From Trueperaceae bacterium (GTDB lineage: Bacteria; Deinococcota; Deinococci; Deinococcales; Trueperaceae), in contig DASVCN010000019.1 in NCBI GenBank assembly GCA_036381595.1, positions 62,001 through 126,000 on the forward strand: a stretch of 64,000 nucleotides of DNA. Reading direction: 5' to 3'. A program made the translations under genes and the position numbers. The notes under the pieces were generated by a model. It was not told the DNA's origin. It saw only the letters and a list, made by a program, of their open reading frames with translations, and made no database searches. Position 1 is the stretch's first letter, and every line of letters begins with the position of its first letter. This document shows, piece after piece, positions 16,776 to 26,650 of the stretch.

Positions 16776-17915
16776 GTGATCGATTTCAGCCTGGACGAAG
16801 AGCAGAAGCAGATCCAGTCACTCGCCCGGCAGTTCGCCCGGGAGGTGATAGCCCCGCAGGCCGCCGAGTTCGACCGCGAGGAGAGCTTCCCGCAGAGGAT
16901 CGTCGAACAGGCCGCCGAACTTGGCGTGCTGAACGTCGGCATCCCCGAGGCCGCCGGGGGGCTGGGGCTGTCGATGCTCGACGAGGTGCTCATCGGCGAG
17001 GAGCTCGCCTGGGGTTGCATGGGGATCTACAGCATCCTGATGGCTTCCGAGCTGGGCATAACGCCGATCCTGTTGGCGGGCAGCGAGGACCAGCAGGAGC
17101 GCTTCCTGCGGCCACTCGTCGGAAGCGGAGGCCTCGCGGCGTTCGCGCTCTCCGAGCCGGACAACGGCTCGGACGCAGCCGCGATGAAGACCAGGGCCGT
17201 CATCGAAGAGGACGAGGTGGTGCTGAACGGCACCAAGATGTGGATAACCAACGGCGGGATCGCCGACCTCACCGTCGTCTTCGCGACCTTCGCCCCCGAG
17301 GAGCGGCACCACGGAGTCGTCGCCGTGGTCGTGGAGAAGGGTGCGCCCGGGCTGAGCCATCAGAAAATCCACGGCAAACTGGGTCAGCGGGCGGCGCACA
17401 CGGCCGAACTGATCCTGGACGACGTGCGGGTCCCCCGGGGCAACGTCCTGGGGGAGCCCGGCGACGGCTTCCGCATCGCCATGCGCACGCTCGACCGCAC
17501 CCGTATCCCGGTGGCGGCCGGCTCGGTCGGAGTCGCCAGACGCGCTCTGGACGAGGCGGCCGCTTACGCAGTGGAGCGGAAGGCGTTCGGGAAGCCGATC
17601 GCCGACTTCCAGGCGATCCAGTTCAAGCTGGCGAACATGAAGATAGGGCTGGAGACGGCACGCTGGCAAACCTGGTACGCCGCCTGGCTGGTGGACAGCG
17701 GTCAGCCGCATACCGAGGCTTCGGCGATCGCCAAGGCGTACGCCTCGGATATCGCTTTCTCGGCGGCCAACGAGGCGCTACACGTCCACGGCGGGTACGG
17801 CTATGTGGACGAGTACCCGGTGGCCAAGCTGATGCGCGACGTGAAGCTCAACCAGATCTACGAGGGCACGAACGAGATCCAGAGGGTGGTCATCGCCCGC
17901 GGCCTGCTCAGGTAG
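16776..17915 (+). CDS. Acyl-CoA dehydrogenase 2
   Basis: A 379-residue acyl-CoA dehydrogenase from GTG 16776 with GGAGG about five bases upstream. Motifs match those of its neighbour: FALSEPDNGSDAAAMKT, NGTKMWITNGG, HGGYGYVDEYPVAKLMRD and IYEGTNEIQRVVIARGLLR with the catalytic Glu. It is 22 bases downstream of dehydrogenase 1 and is followed by etfB and etfA, so both dehydrogenases probably feed the same ETF. The two are clear paralogues but diverged enough to expect different acyl substrates. Confidence 0.93.
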   Translation: MIDFSLDEEQKQIQSLARQFAREVIAPQAAEFDREESFPQRIVEQAAELGVLNVGIPEAAGGLGLSMLDEVLIGEELAWGCMGIYSILMASELGITPILLAGSEDQQERFLRPLVGSGGLAAFALSEPDNGSDAAAMKTRAVIEEDEVVLNGTKMWITNGGIADLTVVFATFAPEERHHGVVAVVVEKGAPGLSHQKIHGKLGQRAAHTAELILDDVRVPRGNVLGEPGDGFRIAMRTLDRTRIPVAAGSVGVARRALDEAAAYAVERKAFGKPIADFQAIQFKLANMKIGLETARWQTWYAAWLVDSGQPHTEASAIAKAYASDIAFSAANEALHVHGGYGYVDEYPVAKLMRDVKLNQIYEGTNEIQRVVIARGLLR

Positions 17916-18055
17916 AGCGTCAGGCTCGAGCGGCGGCTCGGCCGGTCGAGTGGCCGGTGTCGGGCCGCTGCCGATTGGAAAAGTTAGACTTGCCGCGTGA
18001 TAGGAACGACTGACAGAACGACTCGCATGACGCGCGACAGGCGGTCGAGCGCCGC

Positions 18056-18817
18056 ATGAAGATCGTCACGATCCTGAAGCAGGTACCCGATGCCGAAGCG
18101 CGCTTGAGGCCAGCGCCGGAGGGTGTCGACCTCAGCGGCGTGAGCTTCGTGATCGACGGTATGGACGAGTACGGCGTCGAACAGGCGCTCCGTATCCGCG
18201 AGGGGGGCACCGAAGCCGAGGTGGTCGCCCTGGCGCTCGGGCCGGCCCGCTTCGAGGAGGCGATACGCACAGCTCTGGCCATGGGCGCCGACCGTGCCAT
18301 CCACATCGAAACCGACTCTCGGCTCGACCCGATAAGCCAGGCACGCGTGTTGGCCAAGGTCATCGAGCAGGAGGGGGCCGACCTCGTCATGGTAGGCGGC
18401 AAGCAGGCCGACTGGGACAGTTCGGCCCTCGGGCCCGCCGTCGCCGAGGCGCTCGGTTGGCCCCACAGCGACTGGACGACGGGGATGGAGCTGAGGGAGG
18501 GCAGCCTCACCACGGTCCACGATGCCGACGAAGGCACTGAGCGCCTCGAGATGCCCCTCCCCGCGGTGATAACCACCCAGCAAGGCCTCAACGAGCCCCG
18601 CTATCCGACACTGCCGAACATCATGAAGGCCAAGCGCAAGGAGTTGCGCAAGACGAGTCTTGAGGAGGTCGGCGGCGCCGAAGCGCTCGTCGAACTGGTG
18701 GGCGAGTCGCTCGAGAGCCGCGAGCGACGCAACGTCATGCTCGACGGTGACCCGACCGAAGCGGTCCGTGAGCTGGTCCGGCGGTTGCGCGACGAAGCGA
18801 AGGTACTCGCCAAGTAG
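18056..18817 (+). CDS. etfB: Electron transfer flavoprotein beta subunit
   Basis: A 253-residue EtfB, starting MKIVTILKQVPDAEARLR. The AMP/FAD-handling segment AVITTQQGLNEPRYPTLPNI and the IMKAKRKELRKTSL region are diagnostic. With EtfA it shuttles electrons from acyl-CoA dehydrogenases toward the quinone pool. It is 140 bases after dehydrogenase 2; that gap holds no gene and may contain a promoter, though none is convincing. EtfA follows after 21 bases. Confidence 0.95.
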   Translation: MKIVTILKQVPDAEARLRPAPEGVDLSGVSFVIDGMDEYGVEQALRIREGGTEAEVVALALGPARFEEAIRTALAMGADRAIHIETDSRLDPISQARVLAKVIEQEGADLVMVGGKQADWDSSALGPAVAEALGWPHSDWTTGMELREGSLTTVHDADEGTERLEMPLPAVITTQQGLNEPRYPTLPNIMKAKRKELRKTSLEEVGGAEALVELVGESLESRERRNVMLDGDPTEAVRELVRRLRDEAKVLAK

Positions 18818-18838
18818 CGGCGCACTGGAGATCTGGAA

Positions 18839-19807
18839 ATGGTTCTGATAATCGCCGAACACTCGAACGGCAAGCTGCGAAAGAGCTCCCTGGAACTGGT
18901 CCAGGCTGGACGCGAGCTGGCCGAGAGCTTAGGGGGGGACCCGGTAGGCGTGGTGCTGGGCGAGAACGTTACGGAGGTGGCGAACGAACTGGCTCGCTAC
19001 CTGCCGCAGGTGAAGCTGGTGGACGACCCCGCTCTCGCCGAGGTGAGGGCCCAGACGTGGACTACCGCCGTCAGCGAGCTCGCGAAGACGAACTCGTCCC
19101 AGGCTGTGCTCTTCTCGGCTGGCCGTACCGGCCTCTCGGTCGCGCCGCGGGTGGCGATCCGTCTGAACGCTCCGCTGCTCGAGGACGTCACCTCGCTCGA
19201 GGTCGAGGGCGGCAAGGTCGCAGCCACCCGGCTCGCCTACCTGTCGCGGGTGACCGAGCGGGTTCGGGCCCGCACTCTGCCGGTGGTGATCTCGGTCAAA
19301 CCGAACATCTTCGGGCTGCCTAGCCCAGGAGCCGAGGGCAGCGTCGAGCAGGTCCCGGTGCAGTTCGACGCCAACGACCAGCGTGTGAAGGTGAGCGAGA
19401 AGCGCAAGCCGTCGGGCGAACGCGTCGCTCTCGAAGAGGCGTCGGTGGTCGTCAGCGGCGGCCGCGGAGTCGGCGGTCCGGAGGGGTTCGAGAATCTGGT
19501 CGAACCGCTCGCCCAGGCTCTTGGCGCCGGCATCGCCGCTACCCGTGCGGTGGTCGACGCCGGCTGGCGCCCCTACTCGGAGCAGGTGGGGCAGACCGGC
19601 AAGACGGTCGCTCCCGACCTCTACGTCGCCCTCGGCGTCTCGGGCGCTGTGCAGCACCTTTCGGGCATGAACCGCTCGAAGGTGGTAGTGGCTATCAACA
19701 AGGATGCAGACGCGCCGATCTTCAAGGCTGCCGACTACGGCATCGTGGGAGACGTCAACCAACTGGTGCCGGAACTCACCCGGGCTATCGAGGAGGAAGG
19801 TAGCTGA
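18839..19807 (+). CDS. etfA: Electron transfer flavoprotein alpha subunit
   Basis: A 322-residue EtfA. The FAD-binding C-terminal half shows [55 protein letters not shown] and [19 protein letters not shown], all standard. It forms the heterodimer with EtfB. Its TGA at 19805-19807 overlaps the CTG codon that appears to start the following GNAT gene, and the EtfA C-terminal codons supply an AGGAGGAAGG ribosome-binding site for it. Confidence 0.95.
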   Translation: MVLIIAEHSNGKLRKSSLELVQAGRELAESLGGDPVGVVLGENVTEVANELARYLPQVKLVDDPALAEVRAQTWTTAVSELAKTNSSQAVLFSAGRTGLSVAPRVAIRLNAPLLEDVTSLEVEGGKVAATRLAYLSRVTERVRARTLPVVISVKPNIFGLPSPGAEGSVEQVPVQFDANDQRVKVSEKRKPSGERVALEEASVVVSGGRGVGGPEGFENLVEPLAQALGAGIAATRAVVDAGWRPYSEQVGQTGKTVAPDLYVALGVSGAVQHLSGMNRSKVVVAINKDADAPIFKAADYGIVGDVNQLVPELTRAIEEEGS

Positions 19808-20274
19808 GCACGGTCGTTCGTCCGGCCACGCCGAACGACCTCGGTCGCCTCGTAGAGCTCGAGCAGGCGCACACGAGCGACCGCTTCAGCCGGTCGCAGC
19901 TGCTCTACCTGCTCTCCAGGGCGAACGGCGCCACTCTGGTGGCCGAGGAGGAGGACGGATCGGGCTCGAACCGGGTATTGGGCAACGTCATCGTCCTCTT
20001 CCGCCGCAACACCGATGCCGCTCACCTCTACTCCCTGACGGTCGACCCCGCGCATCGGGGCCGGGGGATCGGCCGGATGCTGCTGGAGCGGGCCGAGGAA
20101 CTCGCCGCGGCCCGGGGCCTGGGCACGATGCAACTCGAGGTGCGGAGCGACAACGACGCCGCCATCCGCCTCTACCGGGCGAGCGGTTACCGGCCCAGCG
20201 GCGTGAAGGCTGGCTACTACTCCGACGGCTGTGACGGGATCTCGATGGTGAAGGCACTGGGTCCGCGCGAGTAG
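19804..20274 (+). CDS. GNAT acetyltransferase, probable CTG start
   Basis: A 156-residue RimI-like GNAT. The acetyl-CoA loop lies in LYSLTVDPAHRGRGIGRMLL, followed by LEVRSDNDAAIRLYRASGYR and YYSDGCDGISMVKAL. The N-terminal strand-helix ([20 protein letters not shown]) is conserved family sequence, yet the frame upstream is closed by TAG 19801-19803 and the first ATG/GTG/TTG is GTG 19939, 45 codons in. CTG 19804, overlapping the etfA stop and seven bases after AGGAGGAAGG, is the logical start. The LYSLxVDPxxRGRGxG form with a C-terminal YYxDG resembles the GNAT that accompanies RLAN/RimK-like ATP-grasp proteins, which are encoded convergently one base away. Confidence 0.85.
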   Translation: MSTVVRPATPNDLGRLVELEQAHTSDRFSRSQLLYLLSRANGATLVAEEEDGSGSNRVLGNVIVLFRRNTDAAHLYSLTVDPAHRGRGIGRMLLERAEELAAARGLGTMQLEVRSDNDAAIRLYRASGYRPSGVKAGYYSDGCDGISMVKALGPRE

Positions 20275-20275
20275 T

Positions 20276-21151
20276 TCAGGCGTCGCCCGCCAGGTGACGG
20301 ATGATCTCGGCGTAGATCTCGCTGTTCGCCCGGTCCTCGCCGCCGGCATCGATGTTCGGGTTGTCGTTCACCTCGATGACGTAGAACTCTCCGTCCACCT
20401 CTTTGATGTCGATCCCGTGGAGCGAACCGCTGATCGCTCCGGCAGCCGCCAGGGCGACCTCCAGCAGCCGCGGCTCTGCCTCCTCGCGCGGCACCGGCAG
20501 GGTCCTCGACCACTCGCCGGCCGGTCCCCTCTCCATCGTCTTCCACTTGTCCTGCACGAACTGGTACTTGACGACCGCCAGCACCCGCCCAGCGAGGGTT
20601 ATCACCCGCCAGTCGAACTCGCTGGGCATGTACTGCTGGACCACCACCCGGTCGGCCCGCCGGAGGAACTTGCGGCCTATCTTCACGAACGATTCGCTGT
20701 TGGTGGCGCGGTCGACGTAGGCCGAGAAGGAGGAGTTGGGCGCCTTCAGGACGAGGGGCATTCCGAGCGTCTCGAACAGCTCCGCGGCGTTCTCGGCGTT
20801 CACTTCATGGCGGTCGAGGAAGCGGGTGTCGGGCATGGGCACCGCATGCGCCATCAGCCGCGAGTACATGTTGACCTTGTCGCAGCAGATGCGGATGCTC
20901 TCGCTGGTGTCGATGACGCGAAGGCCGTTCATCTCGGCGACCCGGGCGACCACGTAGGTTGCGTTGAGCGGGTCGGTGAGGGCGCGGATCAGTACTCCGT
21001 CGTAGTTCCGCAGGTACTTCAGCTCGCTCTTGAACAGGAAGTCGAGCTGATGCCCGAGTTCGAACGCCGCCTGACGGAAGTTCGTGAGGGCCGTCAGTTC
21101 GACCGAGGAGCGGATCGTGTACCGCTCGGTGAAGATCGCTAGCTTGGCCAT
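20276..21151 (-). CDS. RimK-like ATP-grasp ligase
   Basis: A 291-residue ATP-grasp enzyme of the RimK type, expected to form an amide or peptide bond by way of an acyl-phosphate. Visible features: nucleotide-binding Lys in LVLKAPNSSFSAYVD (residue 136), VVVQQYMPSEFDWRVI (170-184) as the hinge and strand, and the metal-binding end FYVIEVNDNPNIDAGGED (257-273). Unlike fused RLAN-RimK proteins it lacks the N-terminal RLAN domain, which is instead encoded by the preceding gene with a 13-base overlap. It is the last gene of the gap-pgk operon. The substrate is unknown; family precedents are poly-glutamate addition to S6 and peptide or lysine-carrier ligation. Confidence 0.85.
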   Translation of the reverse strand: MAKLAIFTERYTIRSSVELTALTNFRQAAFELGHQLDFLFKSELKYLRNYDGVLIRALTDPLNATYVVARVAEMNGLRVIDTSESIRICCDKVNMYSRLMAHAVPMPDTRFLDRHEVNAENAAELFETLGMPLVLKAPNSSFSAYVDRATNSESFVKIGRKFLRRADRVVVQQYMPSEFDWRVITLAGRVLAVVKYQFVQDKWKTMERGPAGEWSRTLPVPREEAEPRLLEVALAAAGAISGSLHGIDIKEVDGEFYVIEVNDNPNIDAGGEDRANSEIYAEIIRHLAGDA

Positions 21152-21756
21152 GATCCCAATCCCGCCAGCAGCGTCTTCTCGTTGAGGGTCAACGACTCGA
21201 ACGGCAACGGCTCGAGGGCCGAGAGCAGGTAACCGTGAGGAGCGACGATCACGCGCACCCTCGCGAGTGGGATGCCGAAGTTCTCGAAGACTTCGCGGGC
21301 GAAGTCGCGGTACTCCTCGGTGAGCGAGCGGCCGAGGATGGTGCGCACTACGTCTATGCGGTAGTCGGGCGGAAGTGTCTGGCAGAGTGCGGCGTACTTG
21401 CCGGTGTAGGTGAGGCCGTTGCGGCGCTCCTCCAGCGTCTTGGCGTCGACGATCAGCTCCGCCGCGCTGGAGAAGGGGTTCACCGGGTAGGCCATGAACG
21501 GCGGCTCCGGGAAGCGTTCCGTAGCCAGCACGTGCTCGGGGACCAGCATGCCCGCGAGCCGGGCCCGCTCCATGGCGATCGGCACCACGTAGGCGTCGAG
21601 CGCGTCACGGGTGGTGGGGATTATCTTCTGACCGGCGAGTTCGGCGTCGAGGACCTCGTAGTAGGCGCTCGACATGTAGCTGTAGTCGCCGCCCAGGTGG
21701 GCGAGTTCGGCTTCTAGACCCAGTTCCGGGTCGGGGCGGAACAATCTTGCTGCCAT
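21139..21756 (-). CDS. RLAN-like partner of ATP-grasp ligase
   Basis: A 205-residue soluble protein. Residues 24-42 (DYSYMSSAYYEVLDAELAG) followed by QKIIPTTRDALDAYVVP resemble the Y-x-Y-x-S-x-x-YY...AE-x-x-G...P pattern of the RimK-like ATP-grasp N-terminal (RLAN) domain; I make that match by eye and it is not certain. A second conserved-looking patch is FMAYPVNPFSSAAELIV (about 91-107). The ATG at 21756 is seven bases after the pgk stop and the end overlaps the ATP-grasp gene, so it is co-translated with it. Its role is unknown; it probably shapes substrate binding for the ligase. Confidence 0.65.
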   Translation of the reverse strand: MAARLFRPDPELGLEAELAHLGGDYSYMSSAYYEVLDAELAGQKIIPTTRDALDAYVVPIAMERARLAGMLVPEHVLATERFPEPPFMAYPVNPFSSAAELIVDAKTLEERRNGLTYTGKYAALCQTLPPDYRIDVVRTILGRSLTEEYRDFAREVFENFGIPLARVRVIVAPHGYLLSALEPLPFESLTLNEKTLLAGLGSWPS

Positions 21757-21763
21757 CGCGAGG

Positions 21764-24236
<2,473 letters not shown>

Positions 24237-25343
24237 ATGCCTGGTCCCGTGTTCGCTCCCGCATTCGGAGGGACACGAGCGACGCCTCGTGGAGTTGCAG
24301 AAGTCGTGATCGGCAAGTCCCTCCGGGAGTTCTTGATTCCTCGCGCACTGACCGGGTTCGGTGCGGTCGTGATGCTCGGACTCTGTCTCCTCGAGGCACT
24401 GTTCTCCGGTCTGACCTCGAGCTTCTTCGCGTACCTGGCGTTGACAGCGCTCAGCCTGCAGAGGGCGTTCGACGATCGCCTCGGCACGAGAGTCGGCTAT
24501 TGGGTGAACAGCTACAGCGAGTGGGCCCTCGTGCTTCTCGTCTGCCTTCCACTCGTAGGCGGGGTCATCCCACGTGTCGACGACCTCCCGATCTTCGCCC
24601 ATGTGGATGTCGAGGCACGGTCGCTCGGCAGCAGCGCCACAGTCAGGGCCGATATCGCCCCGCCGGGGCACCGTTTCGTCGTCGTCGAAGCGGTCGTGAA
24701 GCCGAGGATGCTCGCCAACGTCGGCTACCTCTACTACGGGGACTTCCTGCTACATGCCGGGGGTACGAGCTTCGAGGTCGCCCACTCGTCGCTCGAGGTG
24801 CCCGGTGCCTGTCGCGACCTGCCTCGCACTCGCCTTAGAGCGACGCGCTGCAACCTCGTCTTCGAGGTGCCGCAGGACATCGGCAGCGGCTGGCTCGAGT
24901 ACGACGAATATCCCTTCGGGGCGAAGAGCGAGGTGTTCAGCCTGCCAGCCAGGCAGGCTCGGGTGCCGCGAGTAGCGATCGAAGTCCTTCATGTCGAGTC
25001 CGTGAGCCGGATAGCGCGTCCCTTCGGTAAGAGTGCCGACCAGGACAAGACCTACCTCTACGTCGATCTCCGGCTCGAGTCGGTGGAAGAGCCCAGACCG
25101 TTCGAACTCGACACCTTCATACTCGAGGGCGAGGGGTGGGAGGCCTTCGACCGTTCCGACCGGTACGGCGTGAGCGACCCGTGCAGCGGGCTGGTTCTCG
25201 ATGGAACGGCGACCTGCACGGCGCTATTCGAGGCTCCGCGCGATGCTCGTGAGCCGAGGCTGACCACCCATAGGTACGACTTCGAGGACGACTATGCGGT
25301 GGAGATCGCCGGCGTGGCCAGCCTGACCCTGCCCGAGCGATAG
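24237..25343 (+). CDS. Membrane-anchored hypothetical protein
   Basis: I do not recognise this 368-residue protein (345 if it starts at GTG 24306, which is equally likely since residues 1-23 look unconserved). The first third holds about three hydrophobic helices (around FGAVVMLGLCLLEALFSGL, SFFAYLALTALSL and WALVLLVCLPLVGGVI). The remaining 250 residues look like an extracytoplasmic beta-rich region with two similar halves, each with a VRADIAP/VYVDLRLES-like edge strand and Cys pairs (GACRDLPRTRLRATRCN; SDPCSGLVLDGTATC). That pattern suggests tandem Ig-like domains with disulfides. The context gives no functional clue. Confidence 0.65.
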   Translation: MPGPVFAPAFGGTRATPRGVAEVVIGKSLREFLIPRALTGFGAVVMLGLCLLEALFSGLTSSFFAYLALTALSLQRAFDDRLGTRVGYWVNSYSEWALVLLVCLPLVGGVIPRVDDLPIFAHVDVEARSLGSSATVRADIAPPGHRFVVVEAVVKPRMLANVGYLYYGDFLLHAGGTSFEVAHSSLEVPGACRDLPRTRLRATRCNLVFEVPQDIGSGWLEYDEYPFGAKSEVFSLPARQARVPRVAIEVLHVESVSRIARPFGKSADQDKTYLYVDLRLESVEEPRPFELDTFILEGEGWEAFDRSDRYGVSDPCSGLVLDGTATCTALFEAPRDAREPRLTTHRYDFEDDYAVEIAGVASLTLPER

Positions 25344-25403
25344 CTTCGGCCGTTACTGTCCAGGCCGGCCCCGTCGGCTTTCCTGGCCAGGGGAGGGGAG
25401 AGT

Positions 25404-26291
25404 TTGAACAACGTCCGGTCAACTGTCGAAGTCGAGGTGCGAGAGGGGATGACCTACGAGCTGCCGGGCGAGGACGTGTTCCCCGAGGGCGTCGCTCTCT
25501 TGGAAAGGGAAGGCGTCTTCTTCGTGAGCGGCGCCAGGAGCGGCGCGATCTACCGGTGCGAACTGGACTCCGGAGATGTGGTCGAACTGGTGGCGGGGGA
25601 CGACCGCGAACCGCTCACGACCATAGGGCTCGACATTGATGAGGGCGGCCGGCTGTGGGTTGCCGGCGGTGCGAGCGGGAAGCTCTTCGCGTTCGAGGTC
25701 GGCAGCGGTGAGCTGGTGCTGACCCTCTCAACTCCTCCCGCCGATGAAACCTTCATCAACGACCTGGTCGCCTGCCCCTCGGGCGATGTCTACGCGACCG
25801 ATAGCCTGCGTCCTCTGTTGTTCAGGGTCCGCTCCGGCTCGGTCGAGCCGTGGCTGGACATGAGCGGCACCGCCCTTGAGTCCCGGGAGCCGGGTTCCGA
25901 CATGAACGGCATCGCGGTCACGGCCGACGAGGAGTTCCTGATCGTGGTGAAGACCGGAACCGGCCAGTTGTTCCGCGTCGAAACGGGGACGGGCCGTGTC
26001 GCTGAGATAGACCTTGGTGGCCAGTGTCTGACGGGAGGCGACGGCCTTGTCCTGGAGGACCGGGAACTCTACGTCGTGCGGAACTCGGCAAGGCAGGTCG
26101 CGGTCGTCGAACTCGACGCAGACCTTCTGTCGGGAACTGTCGTCGCCAGCCTCAGCGATCCGTCGTTCGAGTTCCCCACCACGGCTGCGAAGGTCGGCAA
26201 CGAACTGCTGGTGGTGAACTCGCAGTTCGATGTGATGGCCGATGGAAAGCCGCGGCTGCCGTTCCGCGTGTCGCGGGTGCCGCTACCCTAG
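25404..26291 (+). CDS. SMP-30/NHL-like beta-propeller protein
   Basis: A 295-residue soluble protein from TTG 25404, preceded by GGGAGGGGAG. Repeating blade-like units such as FPEGVALLEREGVFFVSGAR, LTTIGLDIDEGGRLWVAGGA and INDLVACPSGDVYATDS are typical of SMP-30/gluconolactonase/LRE propellers. There is no signal peptide. Members hydrolyse lactones or serve as binding scaffolds; the metal ligands cannot be assigned with confidence here. It follows the membrane hypothetical gene on the same strand after 60 bases. Confidence 0.75.
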   Translation: MNNVRSTVEVEVREGMTYELPGEDVFPEGVALLEREGVFFVSGARSGAIYRCELDSGDVVELVAGDDREPLTTIGLDIDEGGRLWVAGGASGKLFAFEVGSGELVLTLSTPPADETFINDLVACPSGDVYATDSLRPLLFRVRSGSVEPWLDMSGTALESREPGSDMNGIAVTADEEFLIVVKTGTGQLFRVETGTGRVAEIDLGGQCLTGGDGLVLEDRELYVVRNSARQVAVVELDADLLSGTVVASLSDPSFEFPTTAAKVGNELLVVNSQFDVMADGKPRLPFRVSRVPLP

Positions 26292-26402
26292 GACCCACCC
26301 AGTCGCCAGCCTCGCTCAGGTTCCCGACGGCAGCGACTTGTCGCTCTACAGAGGTTCCTTCAGCCTGACACTCGCGCCGAAAGTCGCCGGCGACTGCCGC
26401 GA

Positions 26403-26648
26403 TCACTCATCGCGCTGTTCGCCCAGCTCCTCGCTCAACCTGCTCAGCTCCTCCATGCTCCGCTCCGTTCGCCTGTCTCGTTCATGCTGGAGCGCCAGGA
26501 CGTCCGCGGCCCGCAGGCGAACCTCTGCCCCGGAGACCGCGCGCAGCCCCGCGTCCCGCAAGAGTGCGAGCAGCCCCTCGGCAGAGAGGCCGAGGAGCGC
26601 GGCCGCCTCGTCCAGGCTCAGTTCTTCGAGCTCACCCCGGCCGCTCAC
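26403..26648 (-). CDS. Small helix-turn-helix protein downstream of ileS
   Basis: An 81-residue protein from GTG 26648, two bases after the ileS stop, so part of the ileS transcription unit. LSLDEAAALLGLSAEGLLAL followed by LRAVSGAEVRLRAADVLALQ is a MerR/excisionase-like HTH, then the last 25 residues (HERDRRTERSMEELSRLSEE) form a charged helix that could dimerise. Whether it binds DNA or simply pairs with another protein is unknown. Overlap with the T-box-controlled operon suggests it is made when isoleucine charging is low. Confidence 0.7.
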   Translation of the reverse strand: MSGRGELEELSLDEAAALLGLSAEGLLALLRDAGLRAVSGAEVRLRAADVLALQHERDRRTERSMEELSRLSEELGEQRDE

Positions 26649-26650
26649 GC

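Noticed and set aside
15140-17020. 626-residue frame combining SCP2 protein with an antisense region
   Set aside because: Bases beyond 15466 are antisense to acyl-CoA dehydrogenase 1; the AGGAGG site marks the real start at 15466.
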